From Talinum fruticosum (Eukaryota > Streptophyta > Magnoliopsida > Caryophyllales > Talinaceae), in the NCBI GenBank assembly GCA_021018815.1, contig JAITYX010000049.1, positions 3,658,001-3,722,000 on the forward strand: a DNA stretch of 64,000 nucleotides. Reading direction: 5' to 3'. A program made the translations under genes and the position numbers. The notes under the pieces were generated by a model. It was not told the DNA's origin. It ran no database searches and was given only the letters and a program-made list of their open reading frames with translations. This document shows positions 47,641 through 58,881 of the stretch, in pieces; within the stretch, counting starts at the first letter, position 1, and every line of letters begins with the position of its first letter.

Positions 47641-47900
47641 TACTACAAAACTATTAAATAGCGACAGATACGGTTTCGTCGCCAAACAATGACATAATCA
47701 ATGACGGAAACTAACAAAAGCTGTCAATCGTGTCGGACAGCTGACGTAATTAGCGACGAAAGCGAGAATCTGTCGCTAAGTAGGAATTAGCAACGGAATA
47801 TTCCGTCGCTAATTCAGTAATCTGCGATATTCGAATTTTCAGATCTAGAAAAAAAAGTATAATTAAATTAATTTAGTCGATAACGACGGAGCAGATCCGT
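47641..47900. repeat. CACTA-A left terminal and subterminal repeats
   Basis: Repeated AGCGACGGAA, TCCGTCGCTA and variants in both orientations, mirrored at 54000-54298. In CACTA elements such motifs bind the TNPA protein. Confidence 0.75.
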
Positions 47901-47929
47901 CGTTGTTCCGTCATTGTTCAGTCGCTAAC

Positions 47930-48290
47930 TATGAATAAAATTCAGATTGGGCCTTTCCGCAAGATCGAGAAATCGAAAGCGAAGAGAGAGAGAGTCCGAG
48001 CTATTTTGCGTCGACAAGCCCCTCCCTCCCACCACCACGCGTCGACAAGCCCTCGGCCGCCGGTCGACTATCACCGCCGTCTCCAACCGCCCTCGCTTCC
48101 GTCTCGCACCCCTTGGTCCGCCGCTCGAGGAACCCGAAAACCAAAGACGGGTGAGTTCTCCTTGGTTGCTCCCGCCCCTTGTGTCGCCGCTGCTGCTGCA
48201 TTCTAAAGGACGCCGCCAGCCCTGCCAGCTGCTACCGCCACCGCCGCCCGCGCCGCTGCCTAGTTTGAAGGTATTGTGTTCTTGATTATT
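47930..48290 (+). other. GC-rich segment inside CACTA-A, possible leader exon
   Basis: A local GC-rich island with a GA run (47980-47995), CCGCC-type repeats and open frames in both orientations of up to 112 codons. The frames resemble none of the transposase parts and look compositional. Position just inside the subterminal repeats fits a promoter and 5' untranslated exon of the transposase gene, or captured DNA. Confidence 0.35.
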
Positions 48291-48389
48291 GTTAGATTTA
48301 GGGTTTTCAATAATTTAACTTCAAATTGATAAATTTATATAATTTGCTTGCAAATTAATGTTGTTTGTGAATGAATTTGAAAAAAAAAG

Positions 48390-49975
48390 TGAAATTATGT
48401 TATTTATGTATAGATGTTGTGTTGTTTAAAATATGTGAGGTTAGATTTATTGGAAATTATTGTTGAAGTTGAAGGTGAAGACTCGGACATCTGCTCAATG
48501 CTTTTCCGAGTTATATAAAAGGAATCAGGTATAAAAATTTCATACATATAGAGTTTTGATTCCAAGGCATTCTTTGTATCTCGAAACTTATTTGAGTAAA
48601 ATGGTATCTTCTCTAAGTAACACCGCTCTTACTCATTACATTTATGGATTATCCGTAGGCGACTCGAAAAGCTGGTTCTTTGTTCCGAGTCCATCTTCAC
48701 TCAGATTAATCGCAGATTGAATATACCAGTATTCCGTCGGAATCGACTCGTGGTTATTCGTCCTATTTTTGTTATAGTCGGGTTTATTAGCCTATTTCAT
48801 GCTTAGTCTATATCAAGTTAATCCTCTCCGATATTCCTTATTGAACTTGATTCTTCGCTTAGAGTAAGTCGGATGGAAAACATGAGTATCATGGATATTG
48901 GACTCGGAAAATTCCATTTCATTTCGACTCGGATAATCGGTTGCCTAATTATCATAATTATTTTATTATCTGTGTCTAACCTTGGACCAAAGTATTTTAT
49001 ACTTTGAGAACCGAAGGTGATTTACTTTTGTAGGTTATTCAATCGAGGATACACCTTTTTCAAACCACAAAAGTAACCGGCTTGAACGTCAAATGACCAG
49101 CATACATAGCTTTTCACCTTCCCTGCTTCGGTCCCAGAAGATTGTGTCGGAAGCCGTCTGTTTCCAAATCTGGAAAACTGAAACGCCAAGCTTAACGGTG
49201 GTTTCCACCTTATCTTTCAAGACACTCGCCAATGGTTTTGGGACTTCCAAGAGAGTTAAACCGTTGTCCAACGTTCACATTACAACGGATACTTTCCGAG
49301 TGACTCGAAAGCTTTTATCAACGGTCACAGAAGACTCTCGGTCAGCAGATGAGGATAACGACTACTCTGCCTGGTTATTTATAAATTGAAGCCACCTCAC
49401 AAGACCCGAAGATTGCCGAATCTATTGTTAATATACATACTTGAGAAAAGTCATTGTATTTACTTTCAATGTTCTACTTACAACTCCCACTCTGTAATTC
49501 ATTACTCTCGAGTTGTAAGGTCTTGTACTAAGTTACAAACTCTTTCTTACATTCTTTGTAAGGTCCCTTGACTAAGCTGTAAGGGTTATCTCAGCTAGGA
49601 AGTACTAGATCGGATAAGGGAATTTCGAGTTTAGGAAAACTTGTATAGAGTGTTCTAAGGGAGCAACTCGGGTTCGATCGATTCACGATATTTTGTGGAC
49701 TCAAAATAGTAGATTTGACTTCGTGTCCGGATTGAAATTTCTATCACCCTATTTAACCCCCTCTAGGGTAACTTAGACTCTCCCCGAGCATACCTTCGAA
49801 GGAAATTTTATTTATGTATAGATGTGGTGTTGTTTAAAGTATGTGATGTTAGATTTGTTGGAATTATTATTGAAATTGAAGTAAATGTTATTTATGTATA
49901 GAAGTTGTGTTGTTTAAAGTATGTGGGGTTAGATTTGTTGGAAATTATTGTTGAACTTGAAATAAATGTTATTTG
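48390..49975 (+). repeat. Tandem repeat of about 84 bp, split by a solo LTR
   Basis: Three imperfect units containing GTTATTTATGTATAGA, GTTGTTTAAA and GTTAGATTT: one at about 48390-48475, two at about 49803-49975. The copia solo LTR lies between unit 1 and unit 2. Confidence 0.75.
48476..49797 (+). mobile_element. Copia solo LTR inside CACTA-A
   Basis: 1322 bp starting TGAAGACTCGG and ending CCTTC, flanked by a perfect GAAGG duplication (48471-48475 and 49798-49802). The expected last A is missing, so CTTCAGAAGG reads CTTCGAAGG. Same family as copia-A/B/C; it lacks about 120 bp near the 3' end, because GATTGA joins directly to TTTCTATCACC near 49735. Confidence 0.88.
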
Positions 49976-50382
49976 TGATTTATATATGTGCAATTGTTTG
50001 TAGTTTATTTATAAATTTATTGAATATTTGACAAATTATTAATAAATAGTGGTTAGTTGTGTGAAATTAGAAATGAAATGATTGTTGTAAATTTTGAAAT
50101 AATTGTATAAATTATAATTGTGTGTGCATTATTTTATACTAATTAGGTAGAAATAATGTAATCAATTATATTTGTGTGAGTTTATTTGTGCTAATTAGGT
50201 ATGGTTAGTTTAATGATGACATAAATACTTACGAGTAAAATATAGAAATTAAAGAAATTTATGTTTAAGAAAAGTATATATGCAATGCATAATGGTTATA
50301 TATATTATGTTCATTATAGAAGAAATGTAATCATAATATCTCCATGTACCGATTACTAACTAATAATTTAATAAATTGTTAA

Positions 50383-51562
50383 ATGTCAATCGGAATATAT
50401 ATGGACGGGCCTATGCATCGTAGATGGATGTATCGTAGGTTATTACCTGGTAGAGTTAGGTATAGACAAGAGTTTTTAGACAGGGTTGAGGAGTTTGATG
50501 CACATGCCGGAAGTCAATTAGAATTTGTACATAATCAACAATATAGGTGTCCATGTCGCAAATGCAAAAATCGGAAGTATAAGGATCCTGATGAAGTTAA
50601 GTTACACCTTTATCAATGTGGTTTTCTTCCAAGCTATTGGTATTAGACTAGTCATGGAGAAATAGATCCTCATTTACATGAAGATGGTGGTATGACTTCT
50701 AACATATTCAACACCGAAAGTGGCTTCAATCATATGAACTACGGCGATGTAGAATCAAATATCGAGCGTATGAATGATATGGTCACGGATGCCATGTTTA
50801 CTTGATGAAAAGCATGTTTCCTTGATGCAATTAGCTCAAGGTCCTTTAAGGAGAGTGAAAACATGGACAACATACACGGTGAATGGAATGTTATTTCATA
50901 CTAAGGCTCCAAATGAAGGGAGGATGACTTTCAATTGTGGTGTTTGTGTGAAAGGAACTGATGGAGGACATGTTAAAAATAATTACTACGGCATCTTGCA
51001 AGAAGTAATTGTAGTTGAATATGTTGGTGAACTAATAAAAAGGTCTGTGCTTGTTTAAATGCGATTGGTTTGATCCTAGTCATCCTCGGGAATTCGAGTG
51101 CCATAAATTTAGTTCGTATGTTGAAGTGCATCATACAAGGCGTTATCGTAAGTACGATCCTTTCATATTTGCTAGTACTGCAACTTAGGTGTATTATATG
51201 TCATATCCACAACGGGTCCCTAGCGAAAAATTGAATTGGTTGGTCTTAGTGGCAGCGAAACCAAGGGCTAGAGTTGATGACCAATATACTATTCCTCTTG
51301 CATTTCATGAAGATAGTATAGGTACAGTCGATCCTATAATGGAAACATTGCCAAACACTTTGGTTGATAACTCAATATGTACTCAAACCAAGAAGATGGG
51401 ATTGAGGATGTTAGTGAAGAAGAGGATGGTGAAGAAGATGAGGAAGGTGAATGGGATGATGATAACATCACCGATGAGGAAGAAGAACGTCTCATATTCA
51501 ATGATGCCGAAGAGGATAGTGAAGAAGACGATGATGATACTGATGATGAGGATGATGGCTAG
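50383..51562 (+). pseudogene. TNP2-type CACTA transposase, internally deleted
   Basis: ATG at 50383. The N-terminal block HRRWMYRRLLPGRVRYRQEF, YRCPCRKCKNRK and HLYQCGFLPSYWY corresponds to the transposase-associated Cys/His domain of TNP2 proteins. After about 50770 it passes directly into LAQGPLRRVKTW, YTVNGMLFHTK and NCGVCVKGT, then FKCDWFD near 51055 and YDPFIFAS near 51155. These belong to the C-terminal DUF4216-type region. The catalytic transposase core and the DUF4218-type region that normally lie between are absent, removing well over 1 kb. It ends in an Asp/Glu-rich tail with a stop at 51560-51562. Frame changes and stops (for example at 50644) add to the damage. It could not cut DNA. 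Confidence 0.78.
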
Positions 51563-51802
51563 TTGATGATGTTGTTTTTATGTTGTTTTATATTGAATCA
51601 CTTTCATTTATGTTGTAATCAAATGAATTCTTATTAATGTAATGAAGGTGAAACAATTAAAGCGTAATTTCTTAATAGAAAAATATTTATATCTAACGCT
51701 TACATGTTTATATGTTTACTAATGTTTATATGTTGTTTTATATTGAATCACTTTAACCGTTGGATGTTCACTAATGTTTATATGTTGTTTATGTTAGGAA
51801 AT

Positions 51803-53688
51803 ATGGAGAGAGGTAGAGGCAGGTCGAAAAGATAAGTTACTCGGGGAAGGGCTAGAAACGTCGGTACCGATGGTGAACGTAATGATGTAAGCACTTCTAC
51901 CCCATCTCAAAACCCTCCTAACCTTCAGTCTCCTGTAGGTGGAGCACTATCTCCACACTCCCCATACAACCAAACTCCAATGGGTGGGTCATTCATTCCC
52001 AACCCTCCTTATTTCCAACCTCCAAACATCCCATACATGCAAAGCCCAATGGGTGGGTCTTTCATCCCAAACCCTTCATATTCTCAACAAGCTCATATGT
52101 ACTCAAACCCCAATACGTACGCATATAACCAATATGGTACGACTCTTATACCACACATCCACGTTGGTGCCGAACAAAGGCCACCACAAAGGCCGACAAA
52201 TGATGGGGCAACCGATGCAGGCAACGAGCATGCTAGTCTTGAATCAAGAAATGCTAGCAGCAGGAAAGGATTCGGATTGAGCCGGATGGTGAAGGGTAAG
52301 TGTGATAATAAGTAATAAAATAAATTAAGCTTAATAGTAGAATAGTATAACTAACTTTTTTATATGTTTCTTGATTAGGTTCTTCCCGATTGATAAATTT
52401 ATGGGCACGATTTCCCACATCTTCCAAAGCAAGTATGACGGAGCATAGCCTACATGGGGTAAAGTTCCTCGATCACCTACATGGGGTAAAGTTCCTCGAT
52501 CACAACGTGATATGTGGTTTTCTAAGTTCAAGGTAATGACAAATCTTTAGTTTTCTAAATTTGCGATAACATAATGACTTATTGTGCATGTTTGAGCATT
52601 ATATTATAATTTCATAACTTATAAACTACTTTTTCATTTATATAGAAATTTTTCACTTGGTCTCCAACCGATGAAGTCCAAATAAGAAGAAATTTTTAGA
52701 AGAAAGGAAGTGATCGATTAAAGGACTTCATGCTGAAGGCAAGGAAAAATAAGAAGACGCCGAAATGGTTGGGTGACAACTACCGGCGAGAGTTGTTGGA
52801 ATATTGGAAAACTCGCGACTACAAGAAGCTCGTGAGCGAGGCTCGGAAAAACCGCAATGCTGATCAAGGTGGGCTTGGTTCATCGCTCCATACATGTGGC
52901 TCATCCCTATGACGGAGCATAAGCGGCGATTGGTACATACCCCTTTAGTGATTACGCATGCAACTATTAACATGTTCATATTAGTAAATTGAATCTCTAC
53001 AACTTTTTTGTATTTAGATGAAGGAGTTTAAAGGAGTTTAGCCTTTACCGACCCAACTATTTTCACGAACCCACAAAACAACAAAGGACAAATGGGTCGA
53101 CCAAACATTCAAGGCCATTTATGTGAGTAACATTATATATGAAATTTTCATATTTTTCAATATATGGTCTTCTTTGACAACCTCGTGATAGTTACGTGCC
53201 TCAAATATTTATATATTATTCGAGACAAGTTTCAAAAAGAGTGGGAAGAGTTGCAAAACACTAAACCCACTAAACCTTCTACTGATGACCCAACTCTTCC
53301 GAGGATCATGTCTCCACCACTTCACAACATGAGTTGTGGGTCAAAGCCAATGCGAACAAGAAAGGTCACATTTATGGACTTGGATCCGACGCTAAAAACT
53401 CAACCATGTCCTTCAAATCACCGAAAGCTTCTACTCCGGATGACTCGGATTGTAGAGCAACAGTGCATAATTTAACTTCGAGTTACATCAATGGATTGAG
53501 CATGCTCGTGTGCTTGGGTTGGAAAATAGGCAACTTAAAGTAAAGGTGGACAGTTTTGCTGACCCAATAGCACGCTTCACCGAATTTATGAAATCTTAGC
53601 AAGCATCCGGATCTCACTCGTCGACCAAGTACAACCACAAGAGGAAGACGAAGAGGATGAGGATGAGGATGAGGAAGAGGAAGAATGA
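51803..53688 (+). pseudogene. TNPA-type (Ptta/En-Spm) CACTA protein gene
   Basis: ATG at 51803 gives MERGRGRSKR then a stop; an open stretch follows, rich in Pro/Asn/Tyr (PMGGSFIPNPPYFQPPN twice). After probable introns (GT near 52295 and AG near 52377, further gaps near 52530-52650 and 53125-53220) come FTWSPTDEVQI, KTPKWLGDNYRRELLEYW, ARKNRNADQGGLGSSLH, KFQKEWEELQ and KKGHIYGLG, characteristic of the plant En/Spm transposase family (PF03004-like). The 3' end is acidic/basic. TNPA-like proteins bind the subterminal repeats and bring the ends together. Exon limits are approximate; at least one stop and frame changes are present. Confidence 0.72.
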
Positions 53689-53999
53689 GGACCCCGAATT
53701 CATTGTGAACTTTTGTATATTGGTGAACATTTTGCAAACTTTTCACATAATGTGTGTATGATTTGTTGTGAACTTTTGTATGGTTGTTTTTGTGAACTTG
53801 TTAATTGGTTTTAAATATGTTTCGATTGTTCAACATGTATGTTGGATTTTTATATCTAACTTGGATGAACATTTTGTGGCCGGCATCCGTAAATGCCAAA
53901 TATAATTGTCACATATGTGAATGTTGGATTTGTATATCCATTCACAATTTTCTCGTACTAAGGTAACGAAAAATTAGAAAAATGTATTTTGAAATTCTG

Positions 54000-54298
54000 C
54001 CAAGATAGCGACGGATTAGTGATGGATTGACGGAACAGCGACGGATAGCGACCGGATTGGGGCGGATCAGCAATGGAAATACCACAATTTTCGTCGCTAA
54101 AATCGAGCAATGAAACTTCATTCCGTCGCTGATTTACATCAGCTATGGAAGGGGTTTCAGTCGCTTAGTGACGGATTCGAATATTTCCGTCACTAAAATT
54201 TAACGACTCGACTTTTAGCGACGGAATCTTTCCGTCGCTATTTCCGAAATCAGTCGCTATTTGACAATTTTCCGTCGCTAATTGTCGGTTTTCTAGTA
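54000..54298. repeat. CACTA-A right subterminal and terminal repeats
   Basis: Dense GCGACGGA/TCCGTCGCTA units in both orientations up to the terminal TTTTCTAGTA. Confidence 0.75.
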
Positions 54299-54552
54299 GC
54301 TCTTTGAAGTTCTTTCCGAACTTCTCGGCTTCTTCATTGGTGTACTCGGATTTTTCTTTAGGTACGGATATTGTTCCTTCCATCTTCATTGGGATGTAGT
54401 TGCCTTCTTGGATGATGTTCCGGACATCTTCATCATTGTCCAAGATGAAAGCACTCTATTAGTTTTTTCCAATGAACAAAGTTTGACCCCTTGAGCTTTG
54501 GTGGTCCGGTGGATGACCTTCCTTCATCGAACTCTCCAATGTTCCGAGCCAT
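54299..54552 (-). pseudogene. Copia-C gag, N-terminal piece
   Basis: Minus-strand ATG at 54552 (MARNIGEFDEGRSSTGPP) as in copia-B, then a gag block with MDNDEDVRNIIQEGNYIPMKM and EEAEKFGKNFKE, cut by CACTA-A at the point equivalent to about 4815 in copia-A. The rest of gag lies at 47640 and below. One frame change near 54470. Confidence 0.78.
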
Positions 54553-54596
54553 CTGTTTTTAGACCTTTAGATTATTAGATCCTTCTTGAAAGGCTA

Positions 54597-54610
54597 GGCT
54601 CTAATACCAA
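54597..54610 (-). other. Copia-C primer-binding site
   Basis: Minus strand TTGGTATTAGAGCC, full-length match to the tRNA-Met site apart from CAG to TAG. It shows the ancestral length of the site that is one base shorter in copia-A and copia-B. Confidence 0.75.
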
Positions 54611-54611
54611 T

Positions 54612-56108
54612 TCAATGTTTGCTCCTGGAGAGTCTAAGTCACCCTAGAGGGGGTGAATAGTGTGATGATGAAATTTAAAAAAATTAGACACTTTTTGCTT
54701 GGAAAGTGATAAACAAATGAGTCCGAGTCTAGATTGGACTCGGAAAAGTAAACACTCATAAATACGTGGAAACCCTCATGGGGTCGAAAACCACGGTCGG
54801 TGCTAATCCAAGCACCAAGTCAAATCCACTATTTTGAGTTCTCAAAATACAAAGGTCCGACTCTACTAGGATTGCTCTCTTAGACAATTCCTTACAATGT
54901 TTTCCTAGACTCGAAGTTTCCTTATCTAATCTAGTACTTCCCGACTAAGGTAACCTTTACAATCAGGGACAATCGAGTTGACTTAACCCTTACAGACTCA
55001 TTCAAGGGACCTTACTCAGAAAGTAAGAGAAGAAAGTAACCGATTACAAGACTTTACAACTTAGAAAATGTTAAGTACAGAGTGGGAGCGGTAAATAGAT
55101 GATTAAATATGAAAACAATGACTTTTGCTCAAGTAATATATTTTGCAATGATGTACAACAATAATTCCAACAATCTTCTTGTCTTGTGAGGTGGCCTTTA
55201 TTTATATCTAACCAAGCAAAGTGACCGTCGAGTCTTGGTTCCGAACAAAAGTCTTCATCGGCCCTTGTAGCGACTCTTCCGAGTTAGTCGAAAAGATCCG
55301 TTCGGATGTGAACATTGTACAACTCGCTCTTGGCTTTAAAAGGTGTTCTAGTCAACTCGGCGTTATTTGAAAAGCAAGGTGGAAACCACTCGTAGAGGCT
55401 AGCGTTGGAGTTTTCATGTTTTGGCAATAGACAACCACGACATGGTGTCTAAGCCCTGTTTAGAAGTAGATGAAGCATGTCTGCTGGTGATTAACAGTTA
55501 GAAGTCTGGGTACTTTTGTTTTTCAAAAAGAGTTACCCTCGTTTGAATAACCTACAAAAGTAAACCACTTTGGTTCTCAAGGTATAAAATACTTTGGTCC
55601 ATGATTACGCACGAGATAATAATTGAATTAGGATAATTAAGGGCTTAATTATCTTAGACCTAGAGAAGTGGAATTTTCTAAGTCTAACATTGAATATATT
55701 GAAATTCCATCGAGTCAATCCTAAAAATGATCAAGTCGAGAGGGTAAAATATCGAGTATAGCAACTTGATCCGAACAAGTAATTCTCAAGGAGATAAACC
55801 GACTTAGAATAAGGAATAACAATGTAATTCACTTTGCATTGAACTATGGAGTCGGTATTCACAATAAAAGTATTAGAGAAATTATTTGAGCATGCAATAT
55901 TTGTGAGTGATGTCCGAGTGAGTAAAAACATAAGCGTAGAAGATATATAATAATGTGTTTTCCGAGTAAGTTAGAAACAAATGAAAACTTATACAAGAGT
56001 TTCTATAATGCTCATAATGACTTGAAATCAAAACTTAGGAAAGATGAGGTTTTTACCCGAGTCTTCATGTATTACTCGAATGACTTAGATTTAGAAACTG
56101 AGTGTTCA
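54612..56108 (-). repeat. Copia-C 5' LTR
   Basis: 1497 bp. On the minus strand it starts TGAACACTCAG at 56108 (compare TGAAGACTCGG) and ends AACATTGA at 54612. TATA box as TATTTATA at 55199-55206. It is more diverged than the copia-A and copia-B LTRs, so copia-C is the older insertion, in agreement with the nesting order. Confidence 0.78.
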
Positions 56109-56328
56109 AAAGTTTATCATCGACAATCGATATTCATAATAATTTAGTTCGTGTTATTTCCATAGTTTGAGAATAATTTAAATTTGATAATGTGCTATTA
56201 GAAAAAATACATAGGTCTTGTAGAATTTAGGTATACATTCTTATCACCATTGTGATGTGGTATATTTAATTTTTTTTTCATGCTTAGTACATTAGGTTAG
56301 AGTTCAATCTAAAATTGTTATTAACAAA

Positions 56329-57391
56329 ATGTCGAGAATTCCTATAAAATTGGATAAAATGGGAGAAACCTCTAGTGAAAAAGGCACTTTTACTCTCAAC
56401 TCGAAACGGTAGCTGCTTTGATCAAACAAATTATAGCCCAAAACCCTTCTAAGGATAAGGAAGAGGATCCTTACTCTAAGGTGTTTCAGCGAATTGCATC
56501 CCACAATCCTCCTAAATATGACAGAAGCAGCTAATCCTATCATTCCGTGAGACTGGATTAAGTATGTGGACAAGCTCTTTACAACGGTCGAGTGTCCAGA
56601 AGATCAACAGGCTGGAATAACAAGTTACCGCTTATCGGAACAAGCGGACTTATGGTGGTACACTCAAAAACACCAGCTCAAGGAAACTTAATATAATTGG
56701 GACAAACTAAAGGAGCAAACCGGGGCCAAATTCTACACCGACTTCCTCAAGAAACAAAAGGAGCGAGAATTTGTGGATTTGAGACAAGGTAGCTTGAGTG
56801 TGGTTGAATATGCAGTTATGGAGTTAGCAAGCTTTTCCCCGACCTAATCCCTAATGACAAGAAGCATATGGAATGGTTAAAAACGGTCTTAAACCTAACC
56901 TTCACAACCAACTAGCAACATTTTTGTCGACTCCTACAATAACTATATGATCGAGCTGCCCATGTTGAAGGAGTTAATCGAATGTTAGATGGGCTACTTA
57001 AAAACACTCCACAAAAAGATAGCTCTAGCCATAACAACCAAAATCGATTACGGAGGCCTCACCAGGCAGAAGAATCAACAATAGTTAAGAAACTAGAAAT
57101 CAATTCTAAGGCTATAATGGACACCCGTGCACCTATTGTGGATAGAAGAACCATCCAACTAAGGAGTGTCGCAAGAAGTTGGGCTTATATGTTTGGTGAG
57201 CTAGCCCAAATCACACATTAGTCGATTGCCCCATAGCTAGGAAAGGAAGTGATTTTAGGCATGAGTCAAAGTCGGAACATAGGAACTCGACTGTTAAAGT
57301 GAAGACTAATGGCAAATTGTATGCCTTGATTAGGCAAGACGATAAATCCTCGGGTATGAATGTTGTCTGTCCTTACTTACCGAAGTATTTA
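56329..57391 (+). pseudogene. Gag-only element, gag copy 3
   Basis: Intact start ATGTCGAGAATTCC (MSRIPIKLDKMGE). Then a helical block, KVFQRIASHNPPKYD, DWIKYVDKLFTTVEC, SYRLSEQADLWW, KFYTDFLKKQKEREFVDLRQGSLSVVEYAVMEL, LKPNLHNQL, the ELPMLKELIEC-like block and a two-knuckle region (CTYCG, NHPTKEC; SPNHTLVDC) followed by SDFRHESKS and NGKLYALIRQDDK. In-frame stops TAG (57143-57145) and TGA (57197-57199) occupy the same codons as in copy 1. Frame changes near 56390, 56640 and 56830 also break it. No pol. Confidence 0.75.
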
Positions 57392-57554
57392 ATGTGTCAT
57401 TTGATCTTGCTAGTCTTTATGTACAAACTGATAGTTTCTAATTAAGGTCTAGAGATAGAACCCTAGATTTATCCTAAAGTTGATATATGTAATAACTATT
57501 TCATAGATTTTAGTTAAAGTTTCGAGGACAAAACTTTTCTTAAGGACGAAAGTC

Positions 57555-57569
57555 TCTAACACTCCCAAC

Positions 57570-57609
<40 letters not shown>

Positions 57610-58531
57610 GTACTTTCTTATAGCATATTTATATAATTAGAAAATAAATAAAAAAGGAATCAAAGGTCATGTTTATTTAGTGACTTACCGAAATATATTG
57701 GACAAAATTTATAACTAGTGCAATTGTGATGAATGTTAAAATCCCAAACCATTGAGTGTCGACCTTACTTTAATCACCGAGTTAATATGATTAAATTTTC
57801 TTGCTCCTTTATAATCCTAAACGGAAAAGAATCATAACTTCTTCTCTTTCCTCCACCATCTATAAATAGTTCCCTCATCTTGGCCTAGGAATCCAATTAT
57901 CACTAAGATCGATTCATAAACACACAAATACAGTATCGTTATCGTTCGGTGATTATCTAGGGGCTTCCACAACCGAGTCCCAATATGCGCATGTGTTATC
58001 GTCTTACCATATTGTTTATCTCCCTTTTGGGAACATATGGGCGGTATAGCTTGTTATTTGGAAAATCTTCTAACTTAAAATGTTAAATCGTTGTTCCTTC
58101 TTAACCCATCTATAAAATTAAACTATTTATCTAACTTTTTTAACATGGTTGGGTCTTCCGTACTGAGATTTCCTTCTCACTTTTTAAATTATTTTCTGTT
58201 TTCACGTTGATTACATGTTGTGAACCTTTCGTCAATTGGGATCGTCACCTAAAAACTACTATGATAGAGTGATGAAGTTTATCATTGACAAGTTGATATT
58301 CATAATTATTTAGTTCGTGTTATTTTGATAGTTGGAGAATAATTTATGTTTTAAATAAGGCTAGTACTCCTAAACTATTTGTATAAAATTATAAATTTTA
58401 TTATTAATTTATTAGCCTTATATATCTCTAAAATATGTGGCGTGATATCCTAGAAATTAAATTATTTTCCGCTGTTAACATTAACTTTACCAATTTGTAT
58501 TTACTCCAAAAATTTCTTGGGCGTCCTTATA
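57555..58531 (+). repeat. Gypsy-type LTR, internally deleted
   Basis: 977 bp, TCTAACACTCCC to a degraded GTCCTTATA end; about 300 bp present in LTR 2 (around 17350-17665) is missing near 57943. A TAA/ATT tract lies at 57570-57608. Confidence 0.72.
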
Positions 58532-58532
58532 T

Positions 58533-58546
58533 TTGGTATCAAAGCT
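58533..58546 (+). other. Gypsy-type primer-binding site
   Basis: TTGGTATCAAAGCT after the LTR, followed by leader sequence like 18285 onward, showing that a further unit once began here. Confidence 0.65.
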
Positions 58547-58881
58547 TAGGTTCAAAAATGAGTAAAAAAATAGATTAAGAAAAAAATCAATCAAATAAAA
58601 GGTGAAAAGACATGGGTAGGAGCTTAATGATTCTTGATTGTTGTAGTTTCCTTTATTAAGTACTAAATTGCTTTTATGTGCTTATAAGCTTATGTATTTT
58701 TGTGGTTATTCTCTTGCTTGTGAAACAAAGCTTTTGTCATATGATGTATAGCTATTGAGTAACTTTCCTCACTTGACCCTATATTTACCTTTAATAAAAA
58801 AATTAATTAACATTCTATAACCATCATGAATATAAATCCTAAATGGATCTATTATCTATCATATTTTATCCCATTTCAATA

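Larger units (their letters stand above)
47641..54298 (+). mobile_element. CACTA-A: defective CACTA (En/Spm) transposon in copia-C gag
   Basis: Termini TACTACAAAACTATTAAATA at the left and TACTAGAAAACCGACAATTA at the right (minus strand) are degenerate CACTA-type inverted repeats. Both lead into AGCGAC followed by arrays of TCCGTCGCTA-type subterminal repeats. Internal plus-strand genes are a deleted TNP2-type transposase (50383-51562) and a TNPA-type gene (51803-53688). Copia-C gag resumes on the far side (54299-54552). The 3-bp target duplication is not clean (TTG or GCT are candidates). A copia solo LTR (48476-49797) is nested inside. Confidence 0.8.
26070..56108 (-). mobile_element. Copia-C: inverted Sirevirus-type element expanded by nested insertions
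   Basis: Read leftward from 56108: 5' LTR (56108-54612), primer site, gag, protease, integrase, RT, RNase H, spacer and extra ORF, truncated near 26070 without a visible 3' LTR. Interruptions: CACTA-A (47641-54298), a gypsy-type solo LTR (42234-45387), a second solo-LTR-like element (40008-41386) and copia-B (26348-36878). Removing them restores the colinear order seen in copia-A and copia-B. The right flank of its LTR is a fragment of the gag-only gypsy family. All frames are broken. Confidence 0.75.
56109..58881 (+). mobile_element. Second gag-only gypsy-type locus: LTR piece-gag-LTR-internal piece
   Basis: 56112-56185 is LTR sequence (GTTTATCAT...TTTAGTTCGTGTTATTTC) fused by deletion to the leader of the gag region (TTTGATAATGTGCTATTAG). 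A gag gene (56329-57391), a full LTR boundary at 57555 and, after the LTR, a primer site and further internal leader sequence to 58881 follow. CACTA-B interrupts it there. The order repeats the first array: an LTR followed on both sides by internal sequence. Confidence 0.7.

Noticed and set aside
47931..48285. Possible small protein genes of 91-112 codons in CACTA-A
   Set aside because: GC-rich low-complexity frames open in several phases; no similarity between them and transposase parts. Kept only as a possible leader exon.
51377..51562. Independent acidic protein gene
   Set aside because: It is the Asp/Glu-rich tail of the TNP2-type gene; CACTA-B has the same tail at its TNP2 end (61137-61406).
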